From Fimbriimonas planktonicus (GTDB taxonomy: Bacteria > Armatimonadota > Fimbriimonadia > Fimbriimonadales > Fimbriimonadaceae), in contig OZ248539.1 in assembly GCA_965234685.1 (NCBI GenBank), positions 806,001 to 870,000 on the forward strand: DNA of 64,000 nucleotides, written 5' to 3'. Shown piece after piece: positions 16,147-24,363 of the stretch (within the stretch, counting starts at the first letter, position 1; each line of letters opens with the position of its first letter). A program made the translations under genes and the position numbers. The notes beneath the pieces were generated by a model, which searched no databases, was not told the origin of the DNA, and saw only the letters and a program-made list of their open reading frames with translations.

Positions 16147-17550
16147 ATGGCTGTGAGCGAGCCGAATCATTCCTTACCAGAGGCTTACCGAACCGTAAAG
16201 GTAAATCAGCGGAACTGGTTCCGGCGGTTCCTCGCATTCGCGGGGCCTGGATATCTGGTCAGCGTCGGCTACATGGATCCGGGCAACTGGGCCACTGCCC
16301 TCGGTGGCGGCTCGACCTTCGGCTACACCCTGCTCTGGGTCATCCTCTGCTCCAGCCTTATGGCGATGGTCCTGCAGACCCTCTGCGCCCGGCTCGGAAT
16401 CGCTACCGGAAAGGACCTTGCCCAAGCTTGCCGCGATTACGTAAAGCGTCCTGCAGCAATGGCGCTTTGGCTCCTCTGCGAAATCGCGATCATCTCCACC
16501 GACATTGCCGAGGTAATCGGCTCTGCCGTGGCTCTCAATCTCCTTTTTGGCCTGAACCTCAGCGCGGGCGTTCTCATTACCGGGCTAGACGTGCTGGTTC
16601 TACTGGCCCTCATGCGGTTTGGCTTCCGCAAGATCGAGGCGATCATATTCACGCTTGTTGCCACGATCTTTGTTTGCTTTGGCATCAACATCTTCTGGGC
16701 CTCCCCAGACTGGATGCTGGTCGGCAAGGGTCTCGTCACCCCGCAGGTTCAAAACAACCAGGCGCTTTTCCTTGCCGTCGGAATTCTCGGCGCAACGGTG
16801 ATGCCGCATAACCTGTACTTGCACAGTTCTCTGGTGCAAACCCGAGCGTTTGATAAGACCGAAGAAGGGAAGAAGGATGCGATAAAGAACGCTTCGGTGG
16901 ACGTCATCCTCGCTCTTACCGCCGCCTTCTTCGTCAACGCCGCCATCCTGGTGCTTGCCGCCGCCGTGTTTCATCGACAAGGGGTGGTGGTTGAAGACCT
17001 GGGCGAAGCCCATAAGCTCCTCGTGCCGGCCCTCGGCCCAGCAGCGGCAACGCTGTTCGCCGTTGCCCTCCTTGCTAGCGGCCAGAGCAGCACGATCACC
17101 GGCACTCTCGCCGGGCAAATCGTGATGGAAGGCTTCCTCAATTGGCGCATTGAGCCCTGGCTGCGCCGCCTCATCACCCGCGGACTGGCGATCATTCCGG
17201 CTCTACTGCTAGTTGGTTCTAGCGGCGGCTCCAAGACGGCCGAACTCATCACGATCACCCAGGTCGTGCTTTCGATGCAGCTTCCATTTGCGATCTTCCC
17301 GCTTGTGATGTTCACCAGCGACAAGAAGCGAATGGGCTCGTTTGCCTCGCCGGTTTGGCTGCAAGTGCTCGCCTATGCCATCTGCGTCGCCATCACCAGT
17401 CTCAACATCAAATACCTCTGGGACACCTTCGGCCCCGTCGCGGTCCTCGTTGGAGCCGGCATCATCGCTGCCTTCAGCGCTTGGGTGATCTTCTTCGTGA
17501 AATCGAAGAAACCGGACGAACCCGAACTGATCACGCAACCGCAGGGTTAA
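16147..17550 (+). CDS. Nramp-family divalent metal (Mn2+/Fe2+) transporter
   Basis: About 467 residues with roughly 11-12 membrane helices. Helix 1 carries the metal-binding DPGNWAT, and helix 6 carries ATVMPHNLYLHSSLVQTR with the conserved Met and His. These are the defining residues of proton-coupled Mn2+/Fe2+ importers such as MntH. I use the ATG at 16147 (MAVSEPNHS); a TTG at 16135 is also open but less likely. The gene is followed after 9 nt by a CDF exporter, so import and export of the same ion may be linked. The palindrome at 16109-16125 could provide metal control. Confidence 0.94.
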   Translation: MAVSEPNHSLPEAYRTVKVNQRNWFRRFLAFAGPGYLVSVGYMDPGNWATALGGGSTFGYTLLWVILCSSLMAMVLQTLCARLGIATGKDLAQACRDYVKRPAAMALWLLCEIAIISTDIAEVIGSAVALNLLFGLNLSAGVLITGLDVLVLLALMRFGFRKIEAIIFTLVATIFVCFGINIFWASPDWMLVGKGLVTPQVQNNQALFLAVGILGATVMPHNLYLHSSLVQTRAFDKTEEGKKDAIKNASVDVILALTAAFFVNAAILVLAAAVFHRQGVVVEDLGEAHKLLVPALGPAAATLFAVALLASGQSSTITGTLAGQIVMEGFLNWRIEPWLRRLITRGLAIIPALLLVGSSGGSKTAELITITQVVLSMQLPFAIFPLVMFTSDKKRMGSFASPVWLQVLAYAICVAITSLNIKYLWDTFGPVAVLVGAGIIAAFSAWVIFFVKSKKPDEPELITQPQG

Positions 17551-17559
17551 ACTCCAGAT

Positions 17560-18477
17560 ATGCCCGTTATTGCGGAAACAGGAGCACTTGAACTCCGCAA
17601 GCAACGGGCCGCGAGTCTTAGCGTCGGCTACAACGTTGTCGCGACGGTCGTGAAACTCATCGGTGCCGGACTCACCGGCTCGGTAAGTCTGCTAAGCGAA
17701 GCCGCCCACAGCGCGACCGACATCGTCGCGAGTTTGCTGGCATTCTTTAGCGTTCGCGCCGCGGCCGCTCCGCCCGACGAAGAGCATCCGTATGGCCACG
17801 GAAAAATCGAAAGCGTCGCCGGACTCGCAGAAAGCATCCTGCTCGTTCTAATAGTCGCCTACATCGTCATCGAGAGCGTCGGTCGATTCGCCAAACCCGC
17901 GCCATTACCGAACGTGGACCTCGGCCTCGGCATCATGGCCGCCAGCGCGGTGACCAGCTTCATCATCGGCAAGTACGTTCAAAAGGTCGGCGTCGAAACC
18001 CGTTCGATGGCTCTACAATCGAACGGCCAGCATCTCCTAGTTGACTGCTGGACCAGCGTCGGCGTCCTCGTTGCATTAGTTGTGGTCAAAGTCACCGGCG
18101 TTGCCCAAGCGGACAACTGGTTCGCGATCCTCTTCGCTGGCTGGATGGGCTTCAGCGCCGTTCAGCTCAGTCACAAGGCGTATCAAGACCTCATCGACCG
18201 CCGGGTAGAGGATGAAGAGATCGCCCTGATTTCGAAGCTGATCCGTGAAACCCCCGGCGTCGTTGGATTTCACCAACTTCGTACCCGCCATTCCGGTGCG
18301 ACCCACTACATCGACGTCCACGTTGTGGTCCCTCGAACCTGGAACGTCGTCGAAGCTCACGACCTCGCCGATGGTCTTGAAAAGCAAATCGAACAAGCCC
18401 TCGCCCCCGCCGTAGCGGTCATTCATATCGATCCCGAGCCAGAAGACGGCCTTTGCGACGAGAATCCGCCGGACTAA
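17560..18477 (+). CDS. Cation diffusion facilitator (CDF) family metal exporter
   Basis: A 305-residue membrane antiporter with about six helices and a cytoplasmic C-terminal metal-sensing domain. Helix 2 has LLSEAAHSATDIVAS, whose His and Asp belong to the transport site; the following loop has the CDF-conserved HPYGHGKIES. The C-terminal domain (VVGFHQLRTRHSGATHYIDVHV) matches the dimerising domain of FieF/MntE-type proteins. It lies 9 nt after the Nramp importer in the same direction and is probably cotranscribed. The Mn2+, Fe2+ or Zn2+ preference cannot be read from sequence; the pairing favours Mn2+ or Fe2+. Confidence 0.93.
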   Translation: MPVIAETGALELRKQRAASLSVGYNVVATVVKLIGAGLTGSVSLLSEAAHSATDIVASLLAFFSVRAAAAPPDEEHPYGHGKIESVAGLAESILLVLIVAYIVIESVGRFAKPAPLPNVDLGLGIMAASAVTSFIIGKYVQKVGVETRSMALQSNGQHLLVDCWTSVGVLVALVVVKVTGVAQADNWFAILFAGWMGFSAVQLSHKAYQDLIDRRVEDEEIALISKLIRETPGVVGFHQLRTRHSGATHYIDVHVVVPRTWNVVEAHDLADGLEKQIEQALAPAVAVIHIDPEPEDGLCDENPPD

Positions 18478-18571
18478 GTTGAACGGGAAACCCCGAACTG
18501 AACTCTACTAGCGCCGCTTTTGACGCCTAACTGGCAAAAGTGCCAGTTATTGTTACACCGAGAACTTTTGC

Positions 18572-18585
18572 GCGAACCGGTTCGC
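18572..18585. promoter_or_regulatory. LacI-type operator O1
   Basis: GCGAACCGGTTCGC is a perfect 14-bp palindrome with the central CpG typical of LacI-family operators. It lies where the -35 region of the TATAAT at 18595 would be, so a bound repressor would block the promoter of the LacI gene itself. Confidence 0.7.
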
Positions 18586-18594
18586 ACACCGTGA

Positions 18595-18600
18595 TATAAT
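18595..18600 (+). promoter_or_regulatory. -10 promoter element of the LacI cassette
   Basis: A perfect TATAAT lies between two similar palindromes. The -35 region is overlapped by operator O1 and has no good consensus, as in many repressor-controlled promoters. Confidence 0.55.
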
Positions 18601-18604
18601 TTCT

Positions 18605-18622
18605 TGTCGAATCGGTTCGACA
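18605..18622. promoter_or_regulatory. LacI-type operator O2
   Basis: TGTCGAATCGGTTCGACA has perfect 7-bp arms around TCGG. It shares the CGAAYCGGTTCG core with O1, 33-37 bp upstream (centre to centre about 35 bp), and lies just after the -10 element. Confidence 0.7.
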
Positions 18623-18789
18623 GAGACGCTTGCCATGACACACTCAGCCAAAACCTCCCGCGGATGTGTACGTCTGGCGTCGGAAGCACGGCGATTGAGA
18701 GGTCAGTCCTTCGGCCAAGCGCAGACCGGAATCGAATTCTGCTGGGGACTGGAGCACCCTCTCGATCTCACCTATACTGGGGCATTCCT

Positions 18790-19788
18790 ATGACTATTGG
18801 AGAGCTCGCAAAAATGCTTAACCTGTCGAAGAGCACGGTTAGTTATGCCCTGAACAACGGCCCCAAACCCGTTTCGCCTGAAGTGAAACAGCGCGTTTTG
18901 AAAGCGGCTGAAGAGTTTGGATTTCGCCCCAATCCAGTCGCTAGGTCGCTAGCGAACCGACGAAGCCGCACGATTGGGTTCATCCCGAATGCGCTAAATC
19001 CGGCAACCATGTACAGTGCGTACGCGGCGGTGTTCTTGCAAAGCACCTTTTCGCTGGCACACGAGCGCGAACTGCATTTGCTTCTCCCCTCCGGCTATGA
19101 TCCGGCCCGATCTGACGAAACGAGGGAGCACCTGTTCAATGCACCCGTTGACGGATTCATTCTCTTGTTGCCAGAGAATCTGAGCGCACTTCGAGACATT
19201 ATCGAGCAGGGTCGTCCAATGATTGCGATCGCGGGCAAAACCGATGGGCTAATCCCGTCAATCAATGCAGATAATGCCCTCGGAGCTAGTCAAGCATTTG
19301 ATCACATCTGGAGCTTAGGGCACCGAAAGATTGCGTACTTGGGCTCCACGACAGAGTCGGATACGAGTATTCGCTTCAATACTACCGAAACACTGTTTTC
19401 TAGAGTCCACAGCGAATTCGAGCAATCATGGCTTATTCGATCCGGCGCCAATTACGACCCAGTTCTCGTTGTTGCACGAGAACTTTTAAGTCAAAAATCA
19501 ATTCCTACGGCAATCATCTGCGTTAACGATCTCGTGGCATCCGCGGTCCTTAGAGCCGCCTTGGAACTTCGGATAAGAGTCCCCGAGCAACTTAGCATCA
19601 TCGGCTTTGACGATGATAGCGTCGCGCGCACAATGCCGATCCCACTTTCTACCATTCGTCAACCCATTCCTGAAATGGCTGTCGCAGCCATGGACGGAAT
19701 TCTTGCTCAGATCGAAGGGAACTCTTTTGAAGATCAAACCCTCGCGACGTCTCTCATCGTTAGAGAGACAACTTCAGCACCACCGTAG
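18790..19788 (+). CDS. LacI-family transcriptional regulator
   Basis: About 332 residues. The N-terminal helix-turn-helix and hinge read MTIGELAKMLNLSKSTVSYA, then PVSPEVKQRVLKAAEEFGFR and ARSLANRRS. The periplasmic-binding-protein-like effector domain follows, with SIIGFDDDSVARTMPIPLST and IRQPIPEMAVAAMDGI as in family members. I chose the ATG at 18790; the open frame extends upstream to 18604, but that part covers the operators and promoter. The gene just precedes a DUF1559 pseudopilin, a lipoprotein and a GH44 gene. It therefore probably represses this cassette until a sugar derived from glucan or xyloglucan binds, and it likely controls itself through O1 and O2. Confidence 0.93.
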   Translation: MTIGELAKMLNLSKSTVSYALNNGPKPVSPEVKQRVLKAAEEFGFRPNPVARSLANRRSRTIGFIPNALNPATMYSAYAAVFLQSTFSLAHERELHLLLPSGYDPARSDETREHLFNAPVDGFILLLPENLSALRDIIEQGRPMIAIAGKTDGLIPSINADNALGASQAFDHIWSLGHRKIAYLGSTTESDTSIRFNTTETLFSRVHSEFEQSWLIRSGANYDPVLVVARELLSQKSIPTAIICVNDLVASAVLRAALELRIRVPEQLSIIGFDDDSVARTMPIPLSTIRQPIPEMAVAAMDGILAQIEGNSFEDQTLATSLIVRETTSAPP

Positions 19789-19796
19789 GTGAAATC

Positions 19797-20636
19797 ATGA
19801 AATCAAGGAACCTAGCGTTTACGCTTATTGAACTCCTCGTCGTCATTGCAATTATCGCAATTCTTGCCGCAATCCTCTTCCCGGTATTCGCACAGGCAAA
19901 GCTTGCCGCCAAGAAGACCCAACAGCTTTCGAACGTCAAACAGCTCGGCACCGGCGTCATCATCTATGCCGCAGACTCTGACGACAACCATCCACCAGCA
20001 TGGAACGACCGAACAGAGCGCTGCGGCTGGGCTGGCAACGTCAATTTCGTCAAGTTCACTGAGCCGTACGTCAAGAACTACAACATGTTCTACAGCCCGG
20101 TTGACCCAGATGCCGGTAAGCAGTGGCCGGGTCTGAGTTGGGCTGGCGTAAACTTTTCTCTTGCCGGTAATGCCTACCACGGTGGTTGGATTAACGGAAC
20201 TGGTTTCGAACATCGCGGTGCCATGGGTATGGTCGCATGCTCTGGAAACGGTTGGATTCAGGAAGTTGGAGCCGTTAGCGCAACGAGCGTCAGCAACACC
20301 TCAGAAACGATTCTCCTTGGCGAGCGATATGCTCAAGATGTTAAAGGGATCGTCGGCGGCGCAGCCCTGCAAGCATGGGATACCCCATTGACCAACTACG
20401 GTCCTGGCGTCTTCTTTAGCGGAGTCTTCTACACCAAGGCTAACTCCATTCCTAACGGTACGCGAAGCGCAACCGCGGCCTATCCGAATGGGCGAGCTGG
20501 TTCGGTTTCGGCTAAGTTCTCTGGTCTCGCAACCTTCGTATTCACGGATACGCACGCCAAGAGCATGAGGCCGGAAGCGACAAACCCGAATCCTTCCGCA
20601 CGACCTCTCGACAACATGTGGGACGCAAAGCGCTAA
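19797..20636 (+). CDS. DUF1559 / type II secretion G-like pseudopilin
   Basis: A 279-residue exported protein. Residues 10-29 are the prepilin core FTLIELLVVIAIIAILAAIL, with Glu at position 5 of the mature helix, followed by FPVFAQAK; an Ala precedes the Phe instead of the usual Gly. The C-terminal globular domain ends with the DUF1559 block TFVFTDTHAKSMR, an H-x9-DG-type motif. Such proteins are processed by prepilin peptidase and displayed on the cell surface; large families occur in Armatimonadota and Planctomycetes. It starts 8 nt after the LacI gene and is followed by a strong hairpin and then a lipoprotein and hydrolase. A surface scaffold or sugar-capturing role is an inference. Confidence 0.9.
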   Translation: MKSRNLAFTLIELLVVIAIIAILAAILFPVFAQAKLAAKKTQQLSNVKQLGTGVIIYAADSDDNHPPAWNDRTERCGWAGNVNFVKFTEPYVKNYNMFYSPVDPDAGKQWPGLSWAGVNFSLAGNAYHGGWINGTGFEHRGAMGMVACSGNGWIQEVGAVSATSVSNTSETILLGERYAQDVKGIVGGAALQAWDTPLTNYGPGVFFSGVFYTKANSIPNGTRSATAAYPNGRAGSVSAKFSGLATFVFTDTHAKSMRPEATNPNPSARPLDNMWDAKR

Positions 20637-20668
20637 GCATCTTAGTGCTTTAGTCTCCTCAGACCTTA

Positions 20669-20696
20669 GCAAGGTGAAGCTACTGCTTCACCTTGC
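20669..20696 (+). promoter_or_regulatory. Intercistronic hairpin after the pseudopilin gene
   Basis: GCAAGGTGAAGC-TACT-GCTTCACCTTGC is a perfect 12-bp stem with a 4-nt loop, 33 nt after the pseudopilin stop and before the lipoprotein gene. It lacks a following T-run, so it is more likely an mRNA 3'-end stabiliser or partial attenuator than a full terminator. An equivalent hairpin lies in the mirror cassette. Confidence 0.75.
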
Positions 20697-20711
20697 CCAA
20701 AAAGATCCACT

Positions 20712-20924
20712 ATGAAAGTATCCATTGCATCGATTGCATGCCTTTGTATGGCATCCGGAATTCTAGTTTCGGGTTGCGACTCGCAAACTCCCCCACCTAC
20801 TGACCAAGGCAAAAAGGACTTCATGGGCCGAAAGCCAACCGAAGAAGAATTGAAGGCTGTCCAGTCTCAAGCGGCCGATCGAATGAAAGAGGTCGGAGCA
20901 GGTACGCCTCCTCCTGGTAACTAG
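20712..20924 (+). CDS. Small lipoprotein (70 aa)
   Basis: The N-terminus MKVSIASIACLCMASGILVS plus Gly-Cys is a lipoprotein signal with the lipidated Cys near residue 22. The short mature part is polar and Pro-rich (TPPPTDQGKK, ending AGTPPPGN) with one predicted helix. No family is recognised. It lies between the pseudopilin hairpin and the GH44 gene, whose ATG follows the stop after 1 nt, so it is cotranscribed with the hydrolase. A small lipoprotein also follows the third pseudopilin (40277-40468), which suggests the pair works together. Confidence 0.75.
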   Translation: MKVSIASIACLCMASGILVSGCDSQTPPPTDQGKKDFMGRKPTEEELKAVQSQAADRMKEVGAGTPPPGN

Positions 20925-20925
20925 T

Positions 20926-22494
20926 ATGTTAACTCTGGCTGTTGCTGCAACGACATTGCTCGCCTCCCAAGCTTCAAACCTTCCGAGCGTTCAAATAGAT
21001 TGGACGGGCCAACCTGTTCCAATTAGCGCACTGATCTATGGTGCGAACGATAGTCAATATCATCACATCAAGTGGAGCATGTTTCGACTCGGCGGAAATG
21101 CTGCAACCACCTACAATTGGGAGAATAACTTCGACAATGCGGGAAGTGATTGGAAGCAAAGCAGTGGGTACGGATGGACAATGCGTCATACGCCTGTCGC
21201 CAACCGATCTGTGCCGGCAGCAGCCATTATCAACCATCATGAGACGGCTCTGCAAATGGGTGCACGGTCAATCGTACAAGTCAACCTCATGGGTTACGTC
21301 GCAGCGGATGGCGACGGTTCCGTTCTAGAGTCTGAAAAGGCACCCAGTAAGCGTTGGGTCGCGGTAAAGCCAAAGAAGCCGGGACCCTTTGCCACCAAGC
21401 CGGACCTTAGTGATGGTGTTGTCTATATCGATGAGATGGTCCACCATTTGGTTCAGAAGTACGGGCCGGCCTCCTCAAGCCGTGGCATTTATGGATACTC
21501 GCTAGATAACGAACCTGGTCTCTGGCACCACACCCACCCGTACGCACACCCAGAAAAGACCGGGGCCAAAGAACTCGTCGAGAAGTCCATCGCCGCCGCA
21601 ATCGCCATAAAGGCCGTTGACCCTACCGCCAAGATTCACGGGTTTGCGCCGTTTGGTGTTCATGAGTACATGGCGCTAACTGGCGCTCCAGACTGGCCAG
21701 AAATTCAGAAACAAAATGGCTATGCTTGGTATATCGATTACTACTTGGACGAATTTGCGAAAGCGTCGAAACGAGAAGGAAAGCGGCTTCTAGATACGTT
21801 GGACCTGCACTTCTATGTTGGCGGTGGGGTGATCGAAGAGGGCGGAATTGATGCCCAACTGCAATCGCCGCGTGCGATGTGGGATCGAAGCTACACGGAG
21901 CAAAGTTGGCTTGGTGAGGTCCACCCAACATTCTTTCCTTTGATTCCTCGGATTAAGAAATCAATCACGAAGTACTTCCCGAAGACGGAGCTTGCATTTA
22001 GCGAGTGGAACACCGAGCGGCCAACGACCCTCACTGGGGGCGTTTCTACCGCTGACATGCTTGGCGTCTTCGGACAAGAAGGTGTCCATTCTGCAATGTG
22101 GTGGTCTTTGCTTGGTGAGAACCTGACCCCTGCGCAACTTGCACCTTCTAAATCTGCCTTTGAACTGTTTAGAAATTTTGACGGTAAAGGTGGTTCATTC
22201 GGAGACCTTGGCTACTCCGTAAAGAACCCTGACGCAAAAGCACTGTCAATATATGCATCGAAGAACTCGGCGACCGGGAATCTTCACTTAATCATGATTG
22301 GCAAGCGAAGGCACGTCCCGATAAAGTTCCAAGTTGCGTTGCCGGAATCAGGCTTGAAGGTCATCAGCTCGGTTGGGTTCGGGCAGACGTTTACGAACTC
22401 GCTTGGTCCCGTGAAATGCGCAAAAGTTGACGGGAAGTGGTTGGAAGTTGAATTGCCAAAGCAGTGTGCTGCGCACCTGGTACTTTCAAAATAG
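20926..22494 (+). CDS. Secreted GH44-family glycoside hydrolase (endoglucanase/xyloglucanase type)
   Basis: A 522-residue protein with a signal peptide (MLTLAVAATTLLASQAS) and a GH44-style barrel. Evidence is FRLGGNAATTYNWENNFDNA, the acid/base region YGYSLDNEPGLWHHTHPYAH with Glu196, LDLHFYVGGG, and the nucleophile region LAFSEWNTE with Glu360. GH44 enzymes cut beta-1,4-glucan or xyloglucan internally with retention. A small beta-sandwich tail follows, with no extra binding module. It is the last gene of the LacI-controlled cassette and ends 6 nt from the convergent GH30-like gene. The precise polysaccharide is not known. Confidence 0.85.
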   Translation: MLTLAVAATTLLASQASNLPSVQIDWTGQPVPISALIYGANDSQYHHIKWSMFRLGGNAATTYNWENNFDNAGSDWKQSSGYGWTMRHTPVANRSVPAAAIINHHETALQMGARSIVQVNLMGYVAADGDGSVLESEKAPSKRWVAVKPKKPGPFATKPDLSDGVVYIDEMVHHLVQKYGPASSSRGIYGYSLDNEPGLWHHTHPYAHPEKTGAKELVEKSIAAAIAIKAVDPTAKIHGFAPFGVHEYMALTGAPDWPEIQKQNGYAWYIDYYLDEFAKASKREGKRLLDTLDLHFYVGGGVIEEGGIDAQLQSPRAMWDRSYTEQSWLGEVHPTFFPLIPRIKKSITKYFPKTELAFSEWNTERPTTLTGGVSTADMLGVFGQEGVHSAMWWSLLGENLTPAQLAPSKSAFELFRNFDGKGGSFGDLGYSVKNPDAKALSIYASKNSATGNLHLIMIGKRRHVPIKFQVALPESGLKVISSVGFGQTFTNSLGPVKCAKVDGKWLEVELPKQCAAHLVLSK

Positions 22495-22500
22495 AGTAGC

Positions 22501-24003
22501 TTATAAAGTGACTCCGGAGATCACGGTCGAGTAGACACTGTTTGCCTCGGCATCGATCGTCAGCACTTTCTCCCGCACCAGTACGGTCGATTCGCTCAAG
22601 CGTTTCGGCCCATCGGTGTTAGTCACTGTGACCTTTCCGGTTGCGCCGACCGCGGACAGATTCGAGAGATCCACCGTGATCTTCTGTGGAGTGCCGTAGT
22701 TCACGGTGATCAGCACAAGAGACTTTGCGACCGGGTCATACGAGCAAATGGTGTTAAGATCGTTCGTTCCGATCAACCTGTGTCCGGGCCGAAGGAAGCG
22801 GGTGAACTGCGCGAACGTGAAATACTTCTGGTAGATCCAAGTTGGTTTGGCTCGCTCAGTCGACTCTTTATCCGCGAGAGCATCGTATTTAGCGTTTACC
22901 AAGCCCCAGCCGGAAAATGGCTCAATAGGTTGCCAGTAGATCCAAGCTGAGGGAAGAAGGTAGTTGATGTCCTCTGTAATGGACTGGGCAAGGCCCATTC
23001 CGCCACCGTTCCCGTCGCCCACTTCCGACATCCAGATCGGTTTGTCACCCACAGAAGCCCGCAGAGCAGTTCGGGCTCGATTGTCTCTCCACAGTTCCAA
23101 TCCACTGTAGCCGTGCACGTTGACTCGATTGATAAGGTCAGAAACTCGTGTTTCTTTTTCTCCGACTAACACTGATTTGCCCTTAAAGAAGTCGTATGTT
23201 GCTACGGCTTCGGTCATAGCGTTTTCGTCGCTGGCCGCAATGCTCACGGCAGAGAGTCCGCGCAAGTTGAGCTCGTGACGTAGCAGACCTAGAATCTCGG
23301 CCTGTGCGTCGCGAGGCACGTTGCATCCTTCTTGTTCCTTTGGATAGGTCCACCAACCGGCCGAGGGTTCATTAAACGGGGAAATCGAAGAGACTTTCAC
23401 GCCCCAATTGTCTTGAGCTTGTTTAACAACGGTGGCAAGATACTTAGCAAAGTCTTGCCGTTTTTCTGGTAAGAGTTTGCCGCCGGCTGAGCTCTTTTCT
23501 TGAGTCATCCACCACATAGGCGCATTCGAGAAAAATTCGACTTTTGCTCCACGGGCTACGGCAGCTTTTAGAACGCTGCGTTGGTTACCATCGCGTGTCC
23601 AATCATAACTACTCGATTCTGGTCGCTGACTTTTACGATCAATCCAGAAGCCGTCGATGTCCTTGTACCAAGGAAAGTTCGTCGGTAGCTTCTCTTGCGC
23701 ACCGTCTACCGTATCACCCCTACCTCCTCCACCAACGTTGTAACGAACGATTGACAGCCCCAGGCCGGGGACATTTTGGTTCAGCAGAGAAACAGGCTTG
23801 AGCGTGAAGAGCAGATCAGCATAAGTGCTTTCGTATGCTGATCTGCCGACACCGTTCCCCAACCAGCAAATAGAGCCGCCCCAACCTTCCCATGTCCCAC
23901 GAACTTCGTTCTTACGAATGTCGATCGTATAGTCAGCACTCGCTACCGAAGTAACGGAAAGTAGGCACAACAGGGCTGCTAAAGCGGGCAGGGAGCGGGA
24001 CAT
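22501..24003 (-). CDS. Secreted GH30-family glycoside hydrolase (endo-beta-1,6-galactanase-like)
   Basis: A 500-residue protein with a signal peptide ending near AlaSerAla23. The barrel shows EGWGGSICWLGNGVG, LSIVRYNVGGGGRGD, FFSNAPMWWMT, the acid/base block SISPFNEPSAGWW with Glu212 and the following QEGCNV, and the nucleophile block PIWMSEVGDG with Glu327. The order and the Trp-rich sites resemble GH30 subfamily 5 beta-1,6-galactanases, which act on arabinogalactan side chains. A C-terminal beta-sandwich (from about residue 400) completes the family layout. It ends the leftward mirror cassette after a small membrane protein and a pseudopilin gene. Confidence 0.82.
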   Translation of the reverse strand: MSRSLPALAALLCLLSVTSVASADYTIDIRKNEVRGTWEGWGGSICWLGNGVGRSAYESTYADLLFTLKPVSLLNQNVPGLGLSIVRYNVGGGGRGDTVDGAQEKLPTNFPWYKDIDGFWIDRKSQRPESSSYDWTRDGNQRSVLKAAVARGAKVEFFSNAPMWWMTQEKSSAGGKLLPEKRQDFAKYLATVVKQAQDNWGVKVSSISPFNEPSAGWWTYPKEQEGCNVPRDAQAEILGLLRHELNLRGLSAVSIAASDENAMTEAVATYDFFKGKSVLVGEKETRVSDLINRVNVHGYSGLELWRDNRARTALRASVGDKPIWMSEVGDGNGGGMGLAQSITEDINYLLPSAWIYWQPIEPFSGWGLVNAKYDALADKESTERAKPTWIYQKYFTFAQFTRFLRPGHRLIGTNDLNTICSYDPVAKSLVLITVNYGTPQKITVDLSNLSAVGATGKVTVTNTDGPKRLSESTVLVREKVLTIDAEANSVYSTVISGVTL

Positions 24004-24016
24004 CTGTTGTTACGGT

Positions 24017-24292
24017 TTAGTTCCCGCCAACGCTTGGTGCGGTCATTCCGGGCGGAGGTCCACCCATTCCTGGAGGTGGTGGAGCTCCTGGCCCACCGCC
24101 ACCGGGCGCGCCGCCGGGTCCTTTCTTGTTCGGGTCAGTCTCTTCCCAGGGCGGTTTCCCGGGCGTGTACTGAACTTGCCCCTGATCTAAGTTACCGGCG
24201 TTGCTCACAGATTTCACAACGAAGTAACCCACTACCGCAACCGCAACGACGATAATTGCCACCAGTACGGGCGTCTTAATTTCAGCTTTCAT
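24017..24292 (-). CDS. Small single-pass membrane protein with Gly/Pro-rich tail
   Basis: About 91 residues from the ATG at 24292. A hydrophobic helix (TPVLVAIIVVAVAVVGYFVV) is followed by a Pro- and Gly-rich tail (GGAPGGGGPGAPPPPGMGGP) that is probably outside the cell membrane. It has no lipobox, unlike its counterpart in the mirror cassette. An upstream in-frame start would put the beginning inside the intercistronic hairpin, so I reject it. It lies 13 nt before the GH30-like gene and after the hairpin that follows the pseudopilin. No known family is recognised; a linker or anchoring role is a guess. Confidence 0.7.
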   Translation of the reverse strand: MKAEIKTPVLVAIIVVAVAVVGYFVVKSVSNAGNLDQGQVQYTPGKPPWEETDPNKKGPGGAPGGGGPGAPPPPGMGGPPPGMTAPSVGGN

Positions 24293-24318
24293 GATTTGAA
24301 GTCGGTTATGCAAATTCG

Positions 24319-24347
24319 GGTCCGACTCGACTAGGTCGAGTCGGACC
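24319..24347 (-). promoter_or_regulatory. Intercistronic hairpin after the second pseudopilin gene
   Basis: GGTCCGACTCGAC-TAG-GTCGAGTCGGACC is a perfect 13-bp stem with a 3-nt loop, just downstream of the pseudopilin stop on its strand. It holds the same position as 20669-20696 but has an unrelated sequence, so structure rather than sequence is kept. No T-run follows. Confidence 0.78.
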
Positions 24348-24363
24348 AAGATAGCGCTATCTT
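24348..24363. repeat. 16-bp perfect palindrome at the pseudopilin stop
   Basis: AAGATAGCGCTATCTT is perfectly self-complementary, overlaps the pseudopilin stop codon, and abuts the 13-bp hairpin. It may extend the structured 3' end of the pseudopilin mRNA. Confidence 0.5.

Noticed and set aside
18604..18789. Longer N-terminus of the LacI regulator
   Set aside because: This part covers operator O2 and non-protein-like sequence; the conserved LacI helix-turn-helix begins at the ATG at 18790.
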